DNA of 64,000 nucleotides from the NCBI GenBank assembly GCA_018241025.1, contig JAFEEQ010000025.1, positions 62,001-126,000 on the forward strand, written 5' to 3'. Numbering within the stretch: position 1 is the stretch's first letter; every line of letters starts with the position of its first letter. The position numbers and the translations under genes are program-made. Below are positions 45,960-52,635 of this stretch, piece by piece. Source of the DNA: Pseudomonadota bacterium. Its GTDB lineage: Bacteria > Pseudomonadota > Alphaproteobacteria > Micropepsales > Micropepsaceae. The notes under the pieces are model-generated. The model saw only the letters and a list, made by a program, of their open reading frames with translations, did no database searches and had not been told where the DNA came from.

Positions 45960-46661
45960 ATGAAAAAAGTCTATCCCGACGCAAAGGCAGCGCTCGACGG
46001 TGTGCTGTTCGACGGCATGATGGTGATGTCCGGCGGCTTCGGCCTCTGCGGCATCCCCGAAAAGCTGATCGCCGCGCTGGTCGCGTCCGGCGTGAAGGAC
46101 CTCACCGTGGTCTCGAACAATGCCGGCGTGGACGATTTCGGCCTCGGCCTCCTGCTCCAGACGCGCCAGATCAAGAAGATGATCAGCTCCTATGTCGGCG
46201 AAAACGAGACCTTCGAGCGGCAATATCTCTCGGGCGAACTCGAACTGGAGTTCAATCCGCAGGGCACGCTGGCCGAGCGCATCCGCGCCGGCGGCGCCGG
46301 CATTCCCGGCTTCTATACCAAGACCGGCGTCGGCACGCTGATCGCCGAGGGCAAGGAGCACAAGGATTTCGCCGGCCACACATATATTCTCGAAACCGGT
46401 CTCGTCGCCGATCTGTCGATCGTGAAGGCGTGGAAGGGCGATGCCGAAGGCAACCTCGTCTTCCGCAAGACCGCGCGCAATTTCAATCCGATGATGGCGA
46501 CGGCGGGCAAGGTCACGGTCGCCGAGGTGGAGGAACTGGTGCCGGTGGGCTCGCTCGATCCCGACACGATCCATACGCCGGGCATCTTCGTGACGCGCAT
46601 CATCGCGGGCGCCAACTACGAAAAGCGCATCGAGAAACGCACCGTGCGGGAAGGCGTCTGA
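45960..46661 (+). CDS. scoA: 3-oxoacid CoA-transferase subunit A
   Basis: This 233-residue subunit starts [40 protein letters not shown] and keeps the SCOT/ScoA marks: [73 protein letters not shown] and [15 protein letters not shown]. It transfers CoA from succinyl-CoA to acetoacetate, together with subunit B. Unusually, two small genes of a toxin-antitoxin-like type lie between the subunit genes. It starts 58 bp after the TonB receptor. Function is cytosolic ketone-body or polyhydroxybutyrate utilisation. Confidence 0.93.
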   Translation: MKKVYPDAKAALDGVLFDGMMVMSGGFGLCGIPEKLIAALVASGVKDLTVVSNNAGVDDFGLGLLLQTRQIKKMISSYVGENETFERQYLSGELELEFNPQGTLAERIRAGGAGIPGFYTKTGVGTLIAEGKEHKDFAGHTYILETGLVADLSIVKAWKGDAEGNLVFRKTARNFNPMMATAGKVTVAEVEELVPVGSLDPDTIHTPGIFVTRIIAGANYEKRIEKRTVREGV

Positions 46662-46693
46662 TACGCTATACTGGCGCTGGAAAGGCCGTAGCC

Positions 46694-46930
46694 ATGAACG
46701 AACTGCTGAAGCGTATTCACCTCAACCCAAAGGTGATGGTCGGTAAGCCGGTGATCCGCGGAACGCGCATCACTGTCGAGCACATCATGGGGGAACTGGC
46801 CACTGGCATGAGCGCCGCGGACATCCTGCGCGAATATCCGGACCTCAAGGAGGAAGATATCCGCGCGGCTTGCGCCTATGCGGCGGCCAGCCTTGCGGAT
46901 GAAAGCTTCGAATTCCTCGCTGCCGAATGA
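46694..46930 (+). CDS. DUF433 antitoxin-like protein
   Basis: This 78-residue protein matches DUF433, which adopts a small winged-helix or HTH-like fold. The core reads VMVGKPVIRGTRITVEHIMGELATGMSAADILREYPDLKEEDIRAACAYAA. Such genes usually sit before a DUF5615 PIN-like gene and act as antitoxins of a type II module. Here the stop overlaps the DUF5615 start by ATGA. It lies 32 bp after scoA. Partner neutralisation is inferred from family context. Confidence 0.85.
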   Translation: MNELLKRIHLNPKVMVGKPVIRGTRITVEHIMGELATGMSAADILREYPDLKEEDIRAACAYAAASLADESFEFLAAE

Positions 46931-47283
46931 AAGTTCTGGCCGACGAAAATTGCGGCCAGACGTTCAAGCGGGTGCTGATGGCGGCCGGCCATGACGTGCA
47001 ATTGATCCGCGATATCGCGCGGGGATTGGATGACGAAGCTGTCTTCGATTTGGCGAGAGAGCAGGGCCGTATCCTGCTTACACATGATCGCGATTTCGGC
47101 GGCATCGCGGAGCAAGCGGCGACAAGGCCACCGGCCGTTGTACTGATGCGCTTGCGCACCCTGAGCCCGGATTCGTGCGCCGCGCTTGTGGCGAAAACTC
47201 TTGCCGATCTAGGCGAAACCCTAGTCGGCCATTTTGTCGTGATCGAACCGATGGGTGTCCGCATCCGTCGCTACAAGGATTGA
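46927..47283 (+). CDS. DUF5615 PIN-like (Mut7-C RNase type) toxin-like protein
   Basis: This 118-residue protein has the PIN-like acidic residues in [12 protein letters not shown] at the N-terminus, [29 protein letters not shown] in the centre, and [13 protein letters not shown] near the C-terminus. The pattern D-E-N at the start and THDRDF are hallmarks of the DUF5615/Mut7-C group, which may cleave RNA. It is coupled to the DUF433 gene by an ATGA overlap and lies 11 bp before scoB. It looks like an inserted toxin-antitoxin cassette, but an active toxin is not proven. Confidence 0.83.
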   Translation: MKVLADENCGQTFKRVLMAAGHDVQLIRDIARGLDDEAVFDLAREQGRILLTHDRDFGGIAEQAATRPPAVVLMRLRTLSPDSCAALVAKTLADLGETLVGHFVVIEPMGVRIRRYKD

Positions 47284-47294
47284 CGGAGACTTTC

Positions 47295-47921
47295 ATGCCC
47301 TGGACACGTGACGATCTCGCCAAAGTCGCGGCGCGCGAGCTGCGTGACGGTTTCTACGTCAATCTCGGTATCGGTATCCCGACGCTGGTGGCGAACTACA
47401 TCCCCGACGGCATGGACGTGACGCTGCAGAGCGAGAACGGCATGCTCGGCATGGGCCCGTTCCCGCGCGAGACCGAGGTCGATCCCGACCTGATCAACGC
47501 CGGCAAGCAGACCATCACCGAGCTCGACCGGACGTCGTATTTCTCCTCGGCCGACAGCTTCGCGATGATCCGCGGCGGCCATATCGATCTCTCGATCCTC
47601 GGTGCGATGGAAGTGTCGGAGACCGGCGATCTCGCCAACTGGATGGTGCCGGGCAAGCTGGTGAAAGGCATGGGCGGCGCGATGGATCTCGTCGCCGGCG
47701 TGAAGCGCTGCGTCGTGACGATGGATCACACCGACAAGGCGGGCAATCCGAAGCTGCTCAAATCCTGCACCCTGCCGCTCACCGGCAAGGCCTGCGTGCA
47801 CCGGATCATCACCAATCTCGGCGTCTTCGACGTCGTGCCCGGCGGCCTCAAGCTGATCGAGATCGCACCCGGCGTGACGAAAGACGAGATCGCGGCGAAG
47901 ACCCAGGCGGCGCTGGTGTAG
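47295..47921 (+). CDS. scoB: 3-oxoacid CoA-transferase subunit B
   Basis: This 208-residue subunit carries the catalytic glutamate in [14 protein letters not shown] and has [24 protein letters not shown] at the start. Other marks are [46 protein letters not shown] and the closing [25 protein letters not shown]. With ScoA it forms the heteromeric transferase that activates acetoacetate. ATG 47295 follows an CGGAGA site and comes 11 bp after the DUF5615 gene. The expected fused-overlap arrangement with scoA is interrupted. Confidence 0.93.
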   Translation: MPWTRDDLAKVAARELRDGFYVNLGIGIPTLVANYIPDGMDVTLQSENGMLGMGPFPRETEVDPDLINAGKQTITELDRTSYFSSADSFAMIRGGHIDLSILGAMEVSETGDLANWMVPGKLVKGMGGAMDLVAGVKRCVVTMDHTDKAGNPKLLKSCTLPLTGKACVHRIITNLGVFDVVPGGLKLIEIAPGVTKDEIAAKTQAALV

Positions 47922-48166
47922 CTCTCTCCGGGATTTGTACCTTCATCCAATTTGTCATGGTCCACAAAGCGGGCCGTGCGGCGGTGACGTGGTGCACGAG
48001 AGCAGAGAGCGTCCCGAAGAATTTTCTTCGCGCATCCGAAACAAAATATCGCCGCGCGCGCGCCATCACTTCGCTTGTCCAACAACTCAAATCGAAATCG
48101 CCGCGCTGTCCCTGCCTTTTTCTCGCATTGCCGTCGGAAAGCATCGTCTCCGAAAAAATCTTCACC
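47922..48166. other. Intergenic stretch, nothing recognised
   Basis: About 245 bp between scoB and the left target duplication of the IS-like element. No gene, clear terminator or RNA structure was identified. Frames of about 76-85 codons overlap here and have no recognisable domain. Confidence 0.4.
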
Positions 48167-48174
48167 CGCCTCTT

Positions 48175-48192
48175 GGTGGTGTCCTAATTTGA
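48175..48192. repeat. Left terminal inverted repeat of the IS-like element
   Basis: GGTGGTGTCCTAATTTGA matches the right end (inverted) at 17 of 18 positions. The reverse-strand ORF's stop codon lies inside it. Confidence 0.8.
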
Positions 48193-48405
48193 CGATTGAT
48201 GCCGCCAACTCTTTTTGGCTCGGTCAATTAGAAAAACAATCGCAGCAATGGGCGAGAAGGGGAAAAACACCAGCCCCAGCGCGATAGCAATCGCGACTTT
48301 TCGGATGAGACGAGTGAACGGGCCTCGCTCCGGAACGACAGAGGCAACGATCCAGCTCGCCACTACGGCTGCGGCAAGGGCGGCGATAATATACCGCGCG
48401 GTCAC
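48184..48405 (-). CDS. Small putative membrane protein inside the IS-like element
   Basis: I do not recognise this 73-residue frame. It is hydrophobic at the N-terminus (IIAALAAAVVASWIVASVVP) and has a second hydrophobic stretch (AIAIALGLVFFPFSPIAAIVFLI), so two TM segments with a basic C-terminus (DRAKKSWRHQSSN) are predicted. The start is a GTG with an AGAGG sequence 10 bp upstream. The stop falls in the left terminal repeat, so the frame uses the element's end. It may be a passenger gene or a chance frame. Confidence 0.35.
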   Translation of the reverse strand: MTARYIIAALAAAVVASWIVASVVPERGPFTRLIRKVAIAIALGLVFFPFSPIAAIVFLIDRAKKSWRHQSSN

Positions 48406-48651
48406 TTACTTCTCGCCTCTGCCACGATAGCCGCCTTAACAGGCCAGATCGAGCCGCGCACGGCTAGGTATCGCCTTACGCGCGGCTGCCTCCCTGTTTA
48501 GGAGAGGTCTTACAAGCCTGATGCCTTTCGGCAGCGCAGGAACGAGCGGATTGTCAGACCTAGAGATGGGGTGTCAAGCGCCCAAATCCAAGGCCTTCTA
48601 GCACAGCGGCGTTAACGATGGCCAAATCCGCCTTAGAAATCCGCTGGTTAA
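48406..48651. other. Non-coding interior of the IS-like element
   Basis: Between the reverse ORF and the transposase fragment no gene is seen. The transposase N-terminal part expected here, with its catalytic aspartates, is absent in all frames I could read. Confidence 0.4.
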
Positions 48652-48891
48652 GGAACGTCTATTGTGGAGCGCCAGAACCACAACATGCGCATGTCCACGC
48701 GCCGGTTCACCGGCCTGACCAATGGCTTTAGCAAGAAGCTGGACAACCTCAAGGCCGCTGTCGCGCTGCATTTCGCCCACTACAACATGGTCCGCACTCA
48801 CCGAACCCTGCGCGTCACCCCTGCCATGGCGGCGGGTGTTTCTGATAGGCTGTGGACGCTCACGGAATTGGTTGAGCAGACTTCGAGGTAG
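48652..48891 (+). pseudogene. IS1-like transposase, C-terminal fragment
   Basis: The frame after a stop at 48649-48651 encodes about 79 residues. It contains VERQNHNMRMSTRRFTGLTN, FSKKLDNLKAAVALHFAHYN and VRTHRTLRVTPAMAAGV, the C-terminal part of IS1-like DDE transposases in which the glutamate of VERQN is the third catalytic residue. The upstream aspartates are missing, so it cannot be active. A GTG at 48664 is the only start. The next small ORF follows 2 bp later. It is the main evidence that the surrounding element is an insertion sequence derivative. Confidence 0.8.
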
Positions 48892-48893
48892 CA

Positions 48894-49103
48894 ATGGCGA
48901 CCTACAAGCAAATTCAGGAGCGGGTCAAAGCCCAACACGGTGTCACCGCCAAAACGTGCTGGATAGCGCATGTGATGTCCGACAACGGATTGACCCAACG
49001 CCAAGCGCCAAATCGCATCAATTCCAAGGTGCGAAAAAACCCGTGTCCGGTTTCAAAGCGGGGTCCAATCGTTGCCGCCCTCCGTCATTTTCGCATGATG
49101 TAA
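48894..49103 (+). CDS. Small conserved protein next to the transposase fragment
   Basis: This 69-residue protein (MATYKQIQERVKAQHG, AKTCWIAHVMSDNGL, APNRI, NPCPVSKRGPIVAALRHF) matches a short family I have seen annotated as uncharacterised in diverse bacteria. Conserved features are TYKQIQ, KTCWIAH and NPCP. Its compact size and basic charge suggest nucleic-acid binding, but no function is established. It starts 2 bp after the transposase fragment and ends just before the right terminal repeat, so it is carried by the element. Confidence 0.65.
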   Translation: MATYKQIQERVKAQHGVTAKTCWIAHVMSDNGLTQRQAPNRINSKVRKNPCPVSKRGPIVAALRHFRMM

Positions 49104-49104
49104 T

Positions 49105-49122
49105 TCAAATTAGGACACTACC
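49105..49122. repeat. Right terminal inverted repeat of the IS-like element
   Basis: TCAAATTAGGACACTACC is the reverse complement of the left end with one mismatch, followed directly by the CGCCTCTT target duplication. Confidence 0.8.
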
Positions 49123-49208
49123 CGCCTCTTGAACCGAGTCGGTCGAACACCCATTTCCGCTAAATCCCCAGCATTGTGAGCGTGAGGCAGCGATGACACG
49201 TCGCGATG

Positions 49209-49250
49209 GCCTGCCTGCGGCTTCGCAGCCGCAGCGAAGCAGGCGCATTT
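49209..49250. terminator. Bulged stem-loop after the IS-like element
   Basis: An 8-bp inner stem (49215-49222 with 49227-49234, loop TCGC) is stacked on a 6-bp outer stem (49209-49214 with 49239-49244) with a four-base bulge, followed by GCATTTT. It may end rightward transcripts. The rest of 49131-49327 holds nothing I recognise. Confidence 0.4.
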
Positions 49251-49327
49251 TCGAAACACGGCAATGGTTTGAGCGCCGACCTGCGGAGGTTGTTTTCAAA
49301 AAAACGCGCGCCGAAGAACCGGAGGCC

Positions 49328-50278
49328 TCAGCCCGGACCGGTCACGGCGTAGCCCGCCGCTTCCAGGCGGTCGAGCACGGCACCCTTGCGCAGGAAAAAG
49401 CCCATCGGCACCACGACGATCGTCTTGCCGGGCTTGGCGAGCGCCGCGGTGATCGCGTTCACCTCGTCGCGGATCGCCCGCTCGCGCAGCGCGACATAGG
49501 CGTTGTTCTGGCCGAGGCAGGCGTCGAGCTTCGTTTCCGAGAAATTCGCCTTGATGCCTGCCATGTCGCCGACGGCCCAGGCTTCCGCCGCCGCGGTGCC
49601 ATGCGCCGACAGCGTGTCGATGTCGCTCAGCGCATATTCCACGCAGGCGCGATTGGCTTCGGCCGACATCTTGGGCACGTCGTTGACGACATCCATCGCC
49701 GGATAATTGGCGACGGCGCGCGTGCGCACGCCGGCATGCGATGCGATGGCTTCGAGCGTGCGCTGCGGTTCGCGGGCATTGAAATCGACGGATTTCAGAT
49801 AGTCGCCCTCGAGCATCAGTGCGGCGACCGCGGGCAGATATTTCGCGTAGCGGTCGGCATCCTCGTGCGCACGCTGGCGCGCCGCGACGAACCGGCCACG
49901 CAGCGGTTCGGGCAGGGAGGCTTCGAGCGTCATGCCGTCCGGCTGTTCGAGACGGTCCATGTGCCACATGTAGAACCACAGGCCTTCGACGATGCCGACC
50001 GATGCCGAAGGCGGAAGCAGCACGGCATTCGCACCCTTCATCAGGTCTTCGATGCTGGTCTTGTCCCATTTCAGCTTGTTCGGCACCGGCGAGACGGTCG
50101 CGATGATCCAGACCTCGGAGTCGCCCTTGGCAATGTGCCAGAGCGGCGGGCCGGGATGATCCGGCGTCACCGTCACCACCTCGATATTCGACCAGTCCGT
50201 CACCGGCGCATCGGCGGGCGCGGCGGCGGTCAGCAGCAAGGTGGCGGCAAGCGCCAGGAGAAGGCGAGACGGCTTCAT
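49328..50278 (-). CDS. TraB/GumN family protein
   Basis: This 316-residue protein has a signal peptide (MKPSRLLLALAATLLLTAAAPADA) and a TraB/GumN-like domain: PPLWHIAKGDSEVWIIATVSPVPNKLKW near the start, TLEASLPEPLRGRF in the middle, and the C-terminal ERAIRDEVNAITAALAKPGKTIVVVPMGFFLRKGAVLDRLEAAGY. The family relates to metalloproteases of the Tiki/TraB type; the classical GxxH motifs are weak here (IAKGDSEVW), so activity is uncertain. It is exported. ATG 50278 is right for the signal peptide; the open frame runs far upstream antisense to parA, which is not coding. Confidence 0.82.
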   Translation of the reverse strand: MKPSRLLLALAATLLLTAAAPADAPVTDWSNIEVVTVTPDHPGPPLWHIAKGDSEVWIIATVSPVPNKLKWDKTSIEDLMKGANAVLLPPSASVGIVEGLWFYMWHMDRLEQPDGMTLEASLPEPLRGRFVAARQRAHEDADRYAKYLPAVAALMLEGDYLKSVDFNAREPQRTLEAIASHAGVRTRAVANYPAMDVVNDVPKMSAEANRACVEYALSDIDTLSAHGTAAAEAWAVGDMAGIKANFSETKLDACLGQNNAYVALRERAIRDEVNAITAALAKPGKTIVVVPMGFFLRKGAVLDRLEAAGYAVTGPG

Positions 50279-50413
50279 CGGACCTCGACAGTTCGAACAA
50301 AATTCGCGGCGAAAGCGTGACAAATGCCAGCGCACACTTTCAACGGCCTGTAACGCGCCCCGGCCTAGAAAGCACGTTAGCACAATTGGCCGGATGTCCG
50401 GCGAAAGGGGCAG

Positions 50414-51268
50414 ATGCACGTTCTGGTGATGGCCTCCCAGAAGGGTGGCTCGGGCAAGACGACCCTGTCGGGTCATCTGGCGGTGGAGGCGGAGATGGCG
50501 GGCGTCGGTCCGGTCGCGCTGATCGACACCGATCCGCAGGGCAGCCTGTCCCACTGGTGGAACGCGCGCCAGTCGGCGACGCCGCATTTCGCCAAGGTCG
50601 GTCTGCTCGAACTCGGCCAGGCGCTGAACCAGCTCAGGACCGCCGGCATCCGCCTCGCGGTCATCGACACGCCGCCGGCGATCACCGCTTCGATCGCACA
50701 GGTGGTCGCTCATGCCGATCTCGTCATCATCCCGACGCGGCCGAGCCCGCACGACCTGCGCGCGGTCGGCGCCACCGTCGATATCGCGGAACGTCATGGC
50801 AAGCCGGTGCTCTTCGTCGTCAACGGCGCGACGCCGCGGGCACGCATCACCGGCGAGGCGGCAGTGGCGCTGTCGCAGCACGGCGTGGTCGCGCCCGTGA
50901 CGCTGCATCATCGCGTCGACTTCGCCGCCAGCATGGTCGATGGCCGCACCGTGGGCGAGATCGTCGGCAAATCGCAATCGGCGAAGGAGATCCGCGATTT
51001 GTGGCTTTATGTGCAGGACCGCATGTCGCGGCTGACCGGCGATCCGAAACTGTTGCCCGATCTCAAGCCGAGTCACTTCGCCATCGGCCCGCTGTCGGCG
51101 CTGGACGAGCGCGGCACGGACGCCGAACCGCCCCCGCCGCCGGACGAGGCGCCGTTGATGCCAGAGCGCCGCTTCCAGGCCGAGCGCCGGATCAATGTGA
51201 CGCCGTTCAGCGGTCCCGATCGCCGTGCCCATCCTTTCGGCCGCCGCGCGGTCGACCGTCCGATATAG
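50414..51268 (+). CDS. ParA-family ATPase
   Basis: This 284-residue ATPase has the deviant Walker A SQKGGSGKTTLSGHLAVEAE (residues 8-27), Walker A' LIDTDPQGSLSHWW and Walker B LAVIDTPPAITAS. The ParA domain covers about residues 1-210. The C-terminal extension contains a proline run (PPPPPDEAP) and an Arg-rich end. Such proteins position DNA, chemoreceptor clusters or the division machinery by ATP-dependent binding to the nucleoid. It is followed 9 bp later by a small RHH-like gene that may be its cargo adaptor or centromere protein. No ParB or parS is nearby. AAAGGGG precedes ATG 50414. Confidence 0.88.
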   Translation: MHVLVMASQKGGSGKTTLSGHLAVEAEMAGVGPVALIDTDPQGSLSHWWNARQSATPHFAKVGLLELGQALNQLRTAGIRLAVIDTPPAITASIAQVVAHADLVIIPTRPSPHDLRAVGATVDIAERHGKPVLFVVNGATPRARITGEAAVALSQHGVVAPVTLHHRVDFAASMVDGRTVGEIVGKSQSAKEIRDLWLYVQDRMSRLTGDPKLLPDLKPSHFAIGPLSALDERGTDAEPPPPPDEAPLMPERRFQAERRINVTPFSGPDRRAHPFGRRAVDRPI

Positions 51269-51277
51269 GAGAGACGC

Positions 51278-51664
51278 GTGAGTCGCTTTGCGCCCATCAC
51301 CTCGAGCCTTCTCGCCCGCAAGGGCGATGCCGTTCCGTCCGCCGCGAAGCCGTCCCTGTTCTGGGCACGCGAGCCGGCACCGCCCGAGACGCATCATCAC
51401 GCGGCGCCCGCGCGCGAGATGCCGCCGCCGCGCGAAGTGCGTCCTCCGAGCGAGCCGCCCCAGGGCGACAAGCTGCACCGCATGATGATCGCGCTCAGCG
51501 GCGCCGAGTTCGAGCGCCTCGGCATCGCCGCCGTCAAGAAAGGCGTCACGCGTCACCAGATCGTGCGCGCGGCGCTCGATGCCCATCTCGACCGGATCAA
51601 GCGCGAATATGGCGCCTGCGGCTGCATGGCGGGCGAGTGCAGCGCCGGTTGCGGCGGCGACTGA
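51278..51664 (+). CDS. Ribbon-helix-helix-like partner of ParA with Cys-rich tail
   Basis: I know of no characterised homologue. This 128-residue protein starts at GTG 51278. A proline/histidine-rich linker (about residues 30-65) is followed by KLHRMMIALSGAEFERLGIAAVKKGVTRHQIVRAALDAHLDRIK, which has the beta-helix-helix pattern of ribbon-helix-helix DNA-binding proteins. The C-terminus ACGCMAGECSAGCGGD has four cysteines and may bind a metal or iron-sulfur centre. It is coupled to parA by a 9-bp gap. The likely role is a DNA-binding adaptor for the ParA ATPase; both points are inference. Confidence 0.75.
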   Translation: MSRFAPITSSLLARKGDAVPSAAKPSLFWAREPAPPETHHHAAPAREMPPPREVRPPSEPPQGDKLHRMMIALSGAEFERLGIAAVKKGVTRHQIVRAALDAHLDRIKREYGACGCMAGECSAGCGGD

Positions 51665-51703
51665 TGCTTCCCGTTCGCTGCGGCAGAGGTCTATGCTGCG
51701 GCG

Positions 51704-52633
51704 ATGGACACCACGATCCTTGGCCGGACCGGCCTCAAGGTCAGCGTCGCCGGTCTCGGCTGCGGCGGCCATAGCCGACTCGGCCAGGCCTATGGCAATT
51801 CCTTCGACGACAGCGTCGCGGTGGTGAAGGTTGCGATCGATCTCGGCATCAACTGGATCGACACCGCCGCGGCCTATGGAACCGAGAAGATCGTCGGCGC
51901 GGCCGTGAAAGGGGTGCGCGACAAGGTTCATATCTCGACGAAGACCGCGATCCTGCCCTGGGGCGAACCGAAGGCAAAACCTTATACCGGGGCCGATGTG
52001 CTGGAACAGCTGGAGAAGAATCTCGGCCGTCTCGGCACCGATTACATCGACCTCTACAATCTGCACGGCATCGTCGAGGCGCAACTCGATTATGTGAATG
52101 CCGAGCTCGTTCCGGCGCTGATCAAGGCGCGGGAACAGGGCAAGATCCGCTATCTCGGTATCACTGAACATTTCGGCAGCGACACCAGTCACAAGATGCT
52201 GACCGCGGCGGTGCCGACGGGCATCTGGGATGTCGTGATGGTCGGGTTCAATCTGCTGAACCCCTCCGCGCGGCACAATGTGTTGCGCCTGACGCGCGAG
52301 CATCGCGTCGGTGTGCAGGACATGTTCGCGGTGCGCCGCGCACTGTCCAATCCGGACGGTCTCAAGGAGGCGCTCGAGGCGATCGAGAAGGCAGGACAAC
52401 TCGACCGCAGCAAGCTCGACGCCGAGCCGCTCGCCTTCCTGGGCGATGTCGTCGATGCTGCCTATCGCTTCTGCCGCCACGAGCCGGGCATCGACATCGT
52501 GTTGACCGGTACCGGCAAGGCGGCGCATCTGAAAGAGAACGCCGCCTCGATCACGCGCGGACCGTTGCCGCCGAAGGTTCTGGCGCGGCTTGAAGAGTTG
52601 TTCGGAGATGTCGACTCGGTTTCGGGGAATTAG
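51704..52633 (+). CDS. Aldo/keto reductase
   Basis: This 309-residue TIM-barrel oxidoreductase has the AKR tetrad: Asp in NWIDTAAAYG, Tyr in AAAYGTEK, Lys in ISTKTAILPWG and His in DLYNLHGIVEA. The N-terminal LGRTGLKVSVAGLGCGGHSRLG is typical. It reduces or oxidises carbonyl compounds with NADPH in the cytosol; the substrate is unknown. The ribosome site is weak. A carotenoid oxygenase gene follows 2 bp after its stop, so the reductase may process the aldehyde made by that enzyme. Confidence 0.9.
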   Translation: MDTTILGRTGLKVSVAGLGCGGHSRLGQAYGNSFDDSVAVVKVAIDLGINWIDTAAAYGTEKIVGAAVKGVRDKVHISTKTAILPWGEPKAKPYTGADVLEQLEKNLGRLGTDYIDLYNLHGIVEAQLDYVNAELVPALIKAREQGKIRYLGITEHFGSDTSHKMLTAAVPTGIWDVVMVGFNLLNPSARHNVLRLTREHRVGVQDMFAVRRALSNPDGLKEALEAIEKAGQLDRSKLDAEPLAFLGDVVDAAYRFCRHEPGIDIVLTGTGKAAHLKENAASITRGPLPPKVLARLEELFGDVDSVSGN

Positions 52634-52635
52634 CG

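Larger units (their letters stand above)
48167..49130. mobile_element. Small IS-like element with TIRs and 8-bp target duplication
   Basis: The element proper is 48175-49122 (948 bp). Its ends GGTGGTGTCCTAATTTGA (48175-48192) and TCAAATTAGGACACTACC (49105-49122) are inverted with one mismatch in 18. The octamer CGCCTCTT flanks it on both sides (48167-48174 and 49123-49130) as a target-site duplication of the size IS1-type elements make. Inside are a transposase C-terminal fragment, a small conserved ORF after it and a short reverse-strand ORF near the left end. With only part of a transposase it looks non-autonomous and would need an active transposase in trans. Composition is less GC-rich than the flanks. 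Confidence 0.8.

Noticed and set aside
48406..48663. Possible tRNA or structured RNA in the IS-like element
   Set aside because: I could not fold a cloverleaf or find the conserved T-loop; nothing supports an RNA gene.
49328..52528. A 1066-codon open frame on the minus strand
   Set aside because: Only the last 316 codons (from 50278) are a gene (TraB/GumN with a signal peptide). The rest is antisense to parA, the RHH-like gene and the aldo/keto reductase, which have clear domains; long antisense frames are common in GC-rich DNA.
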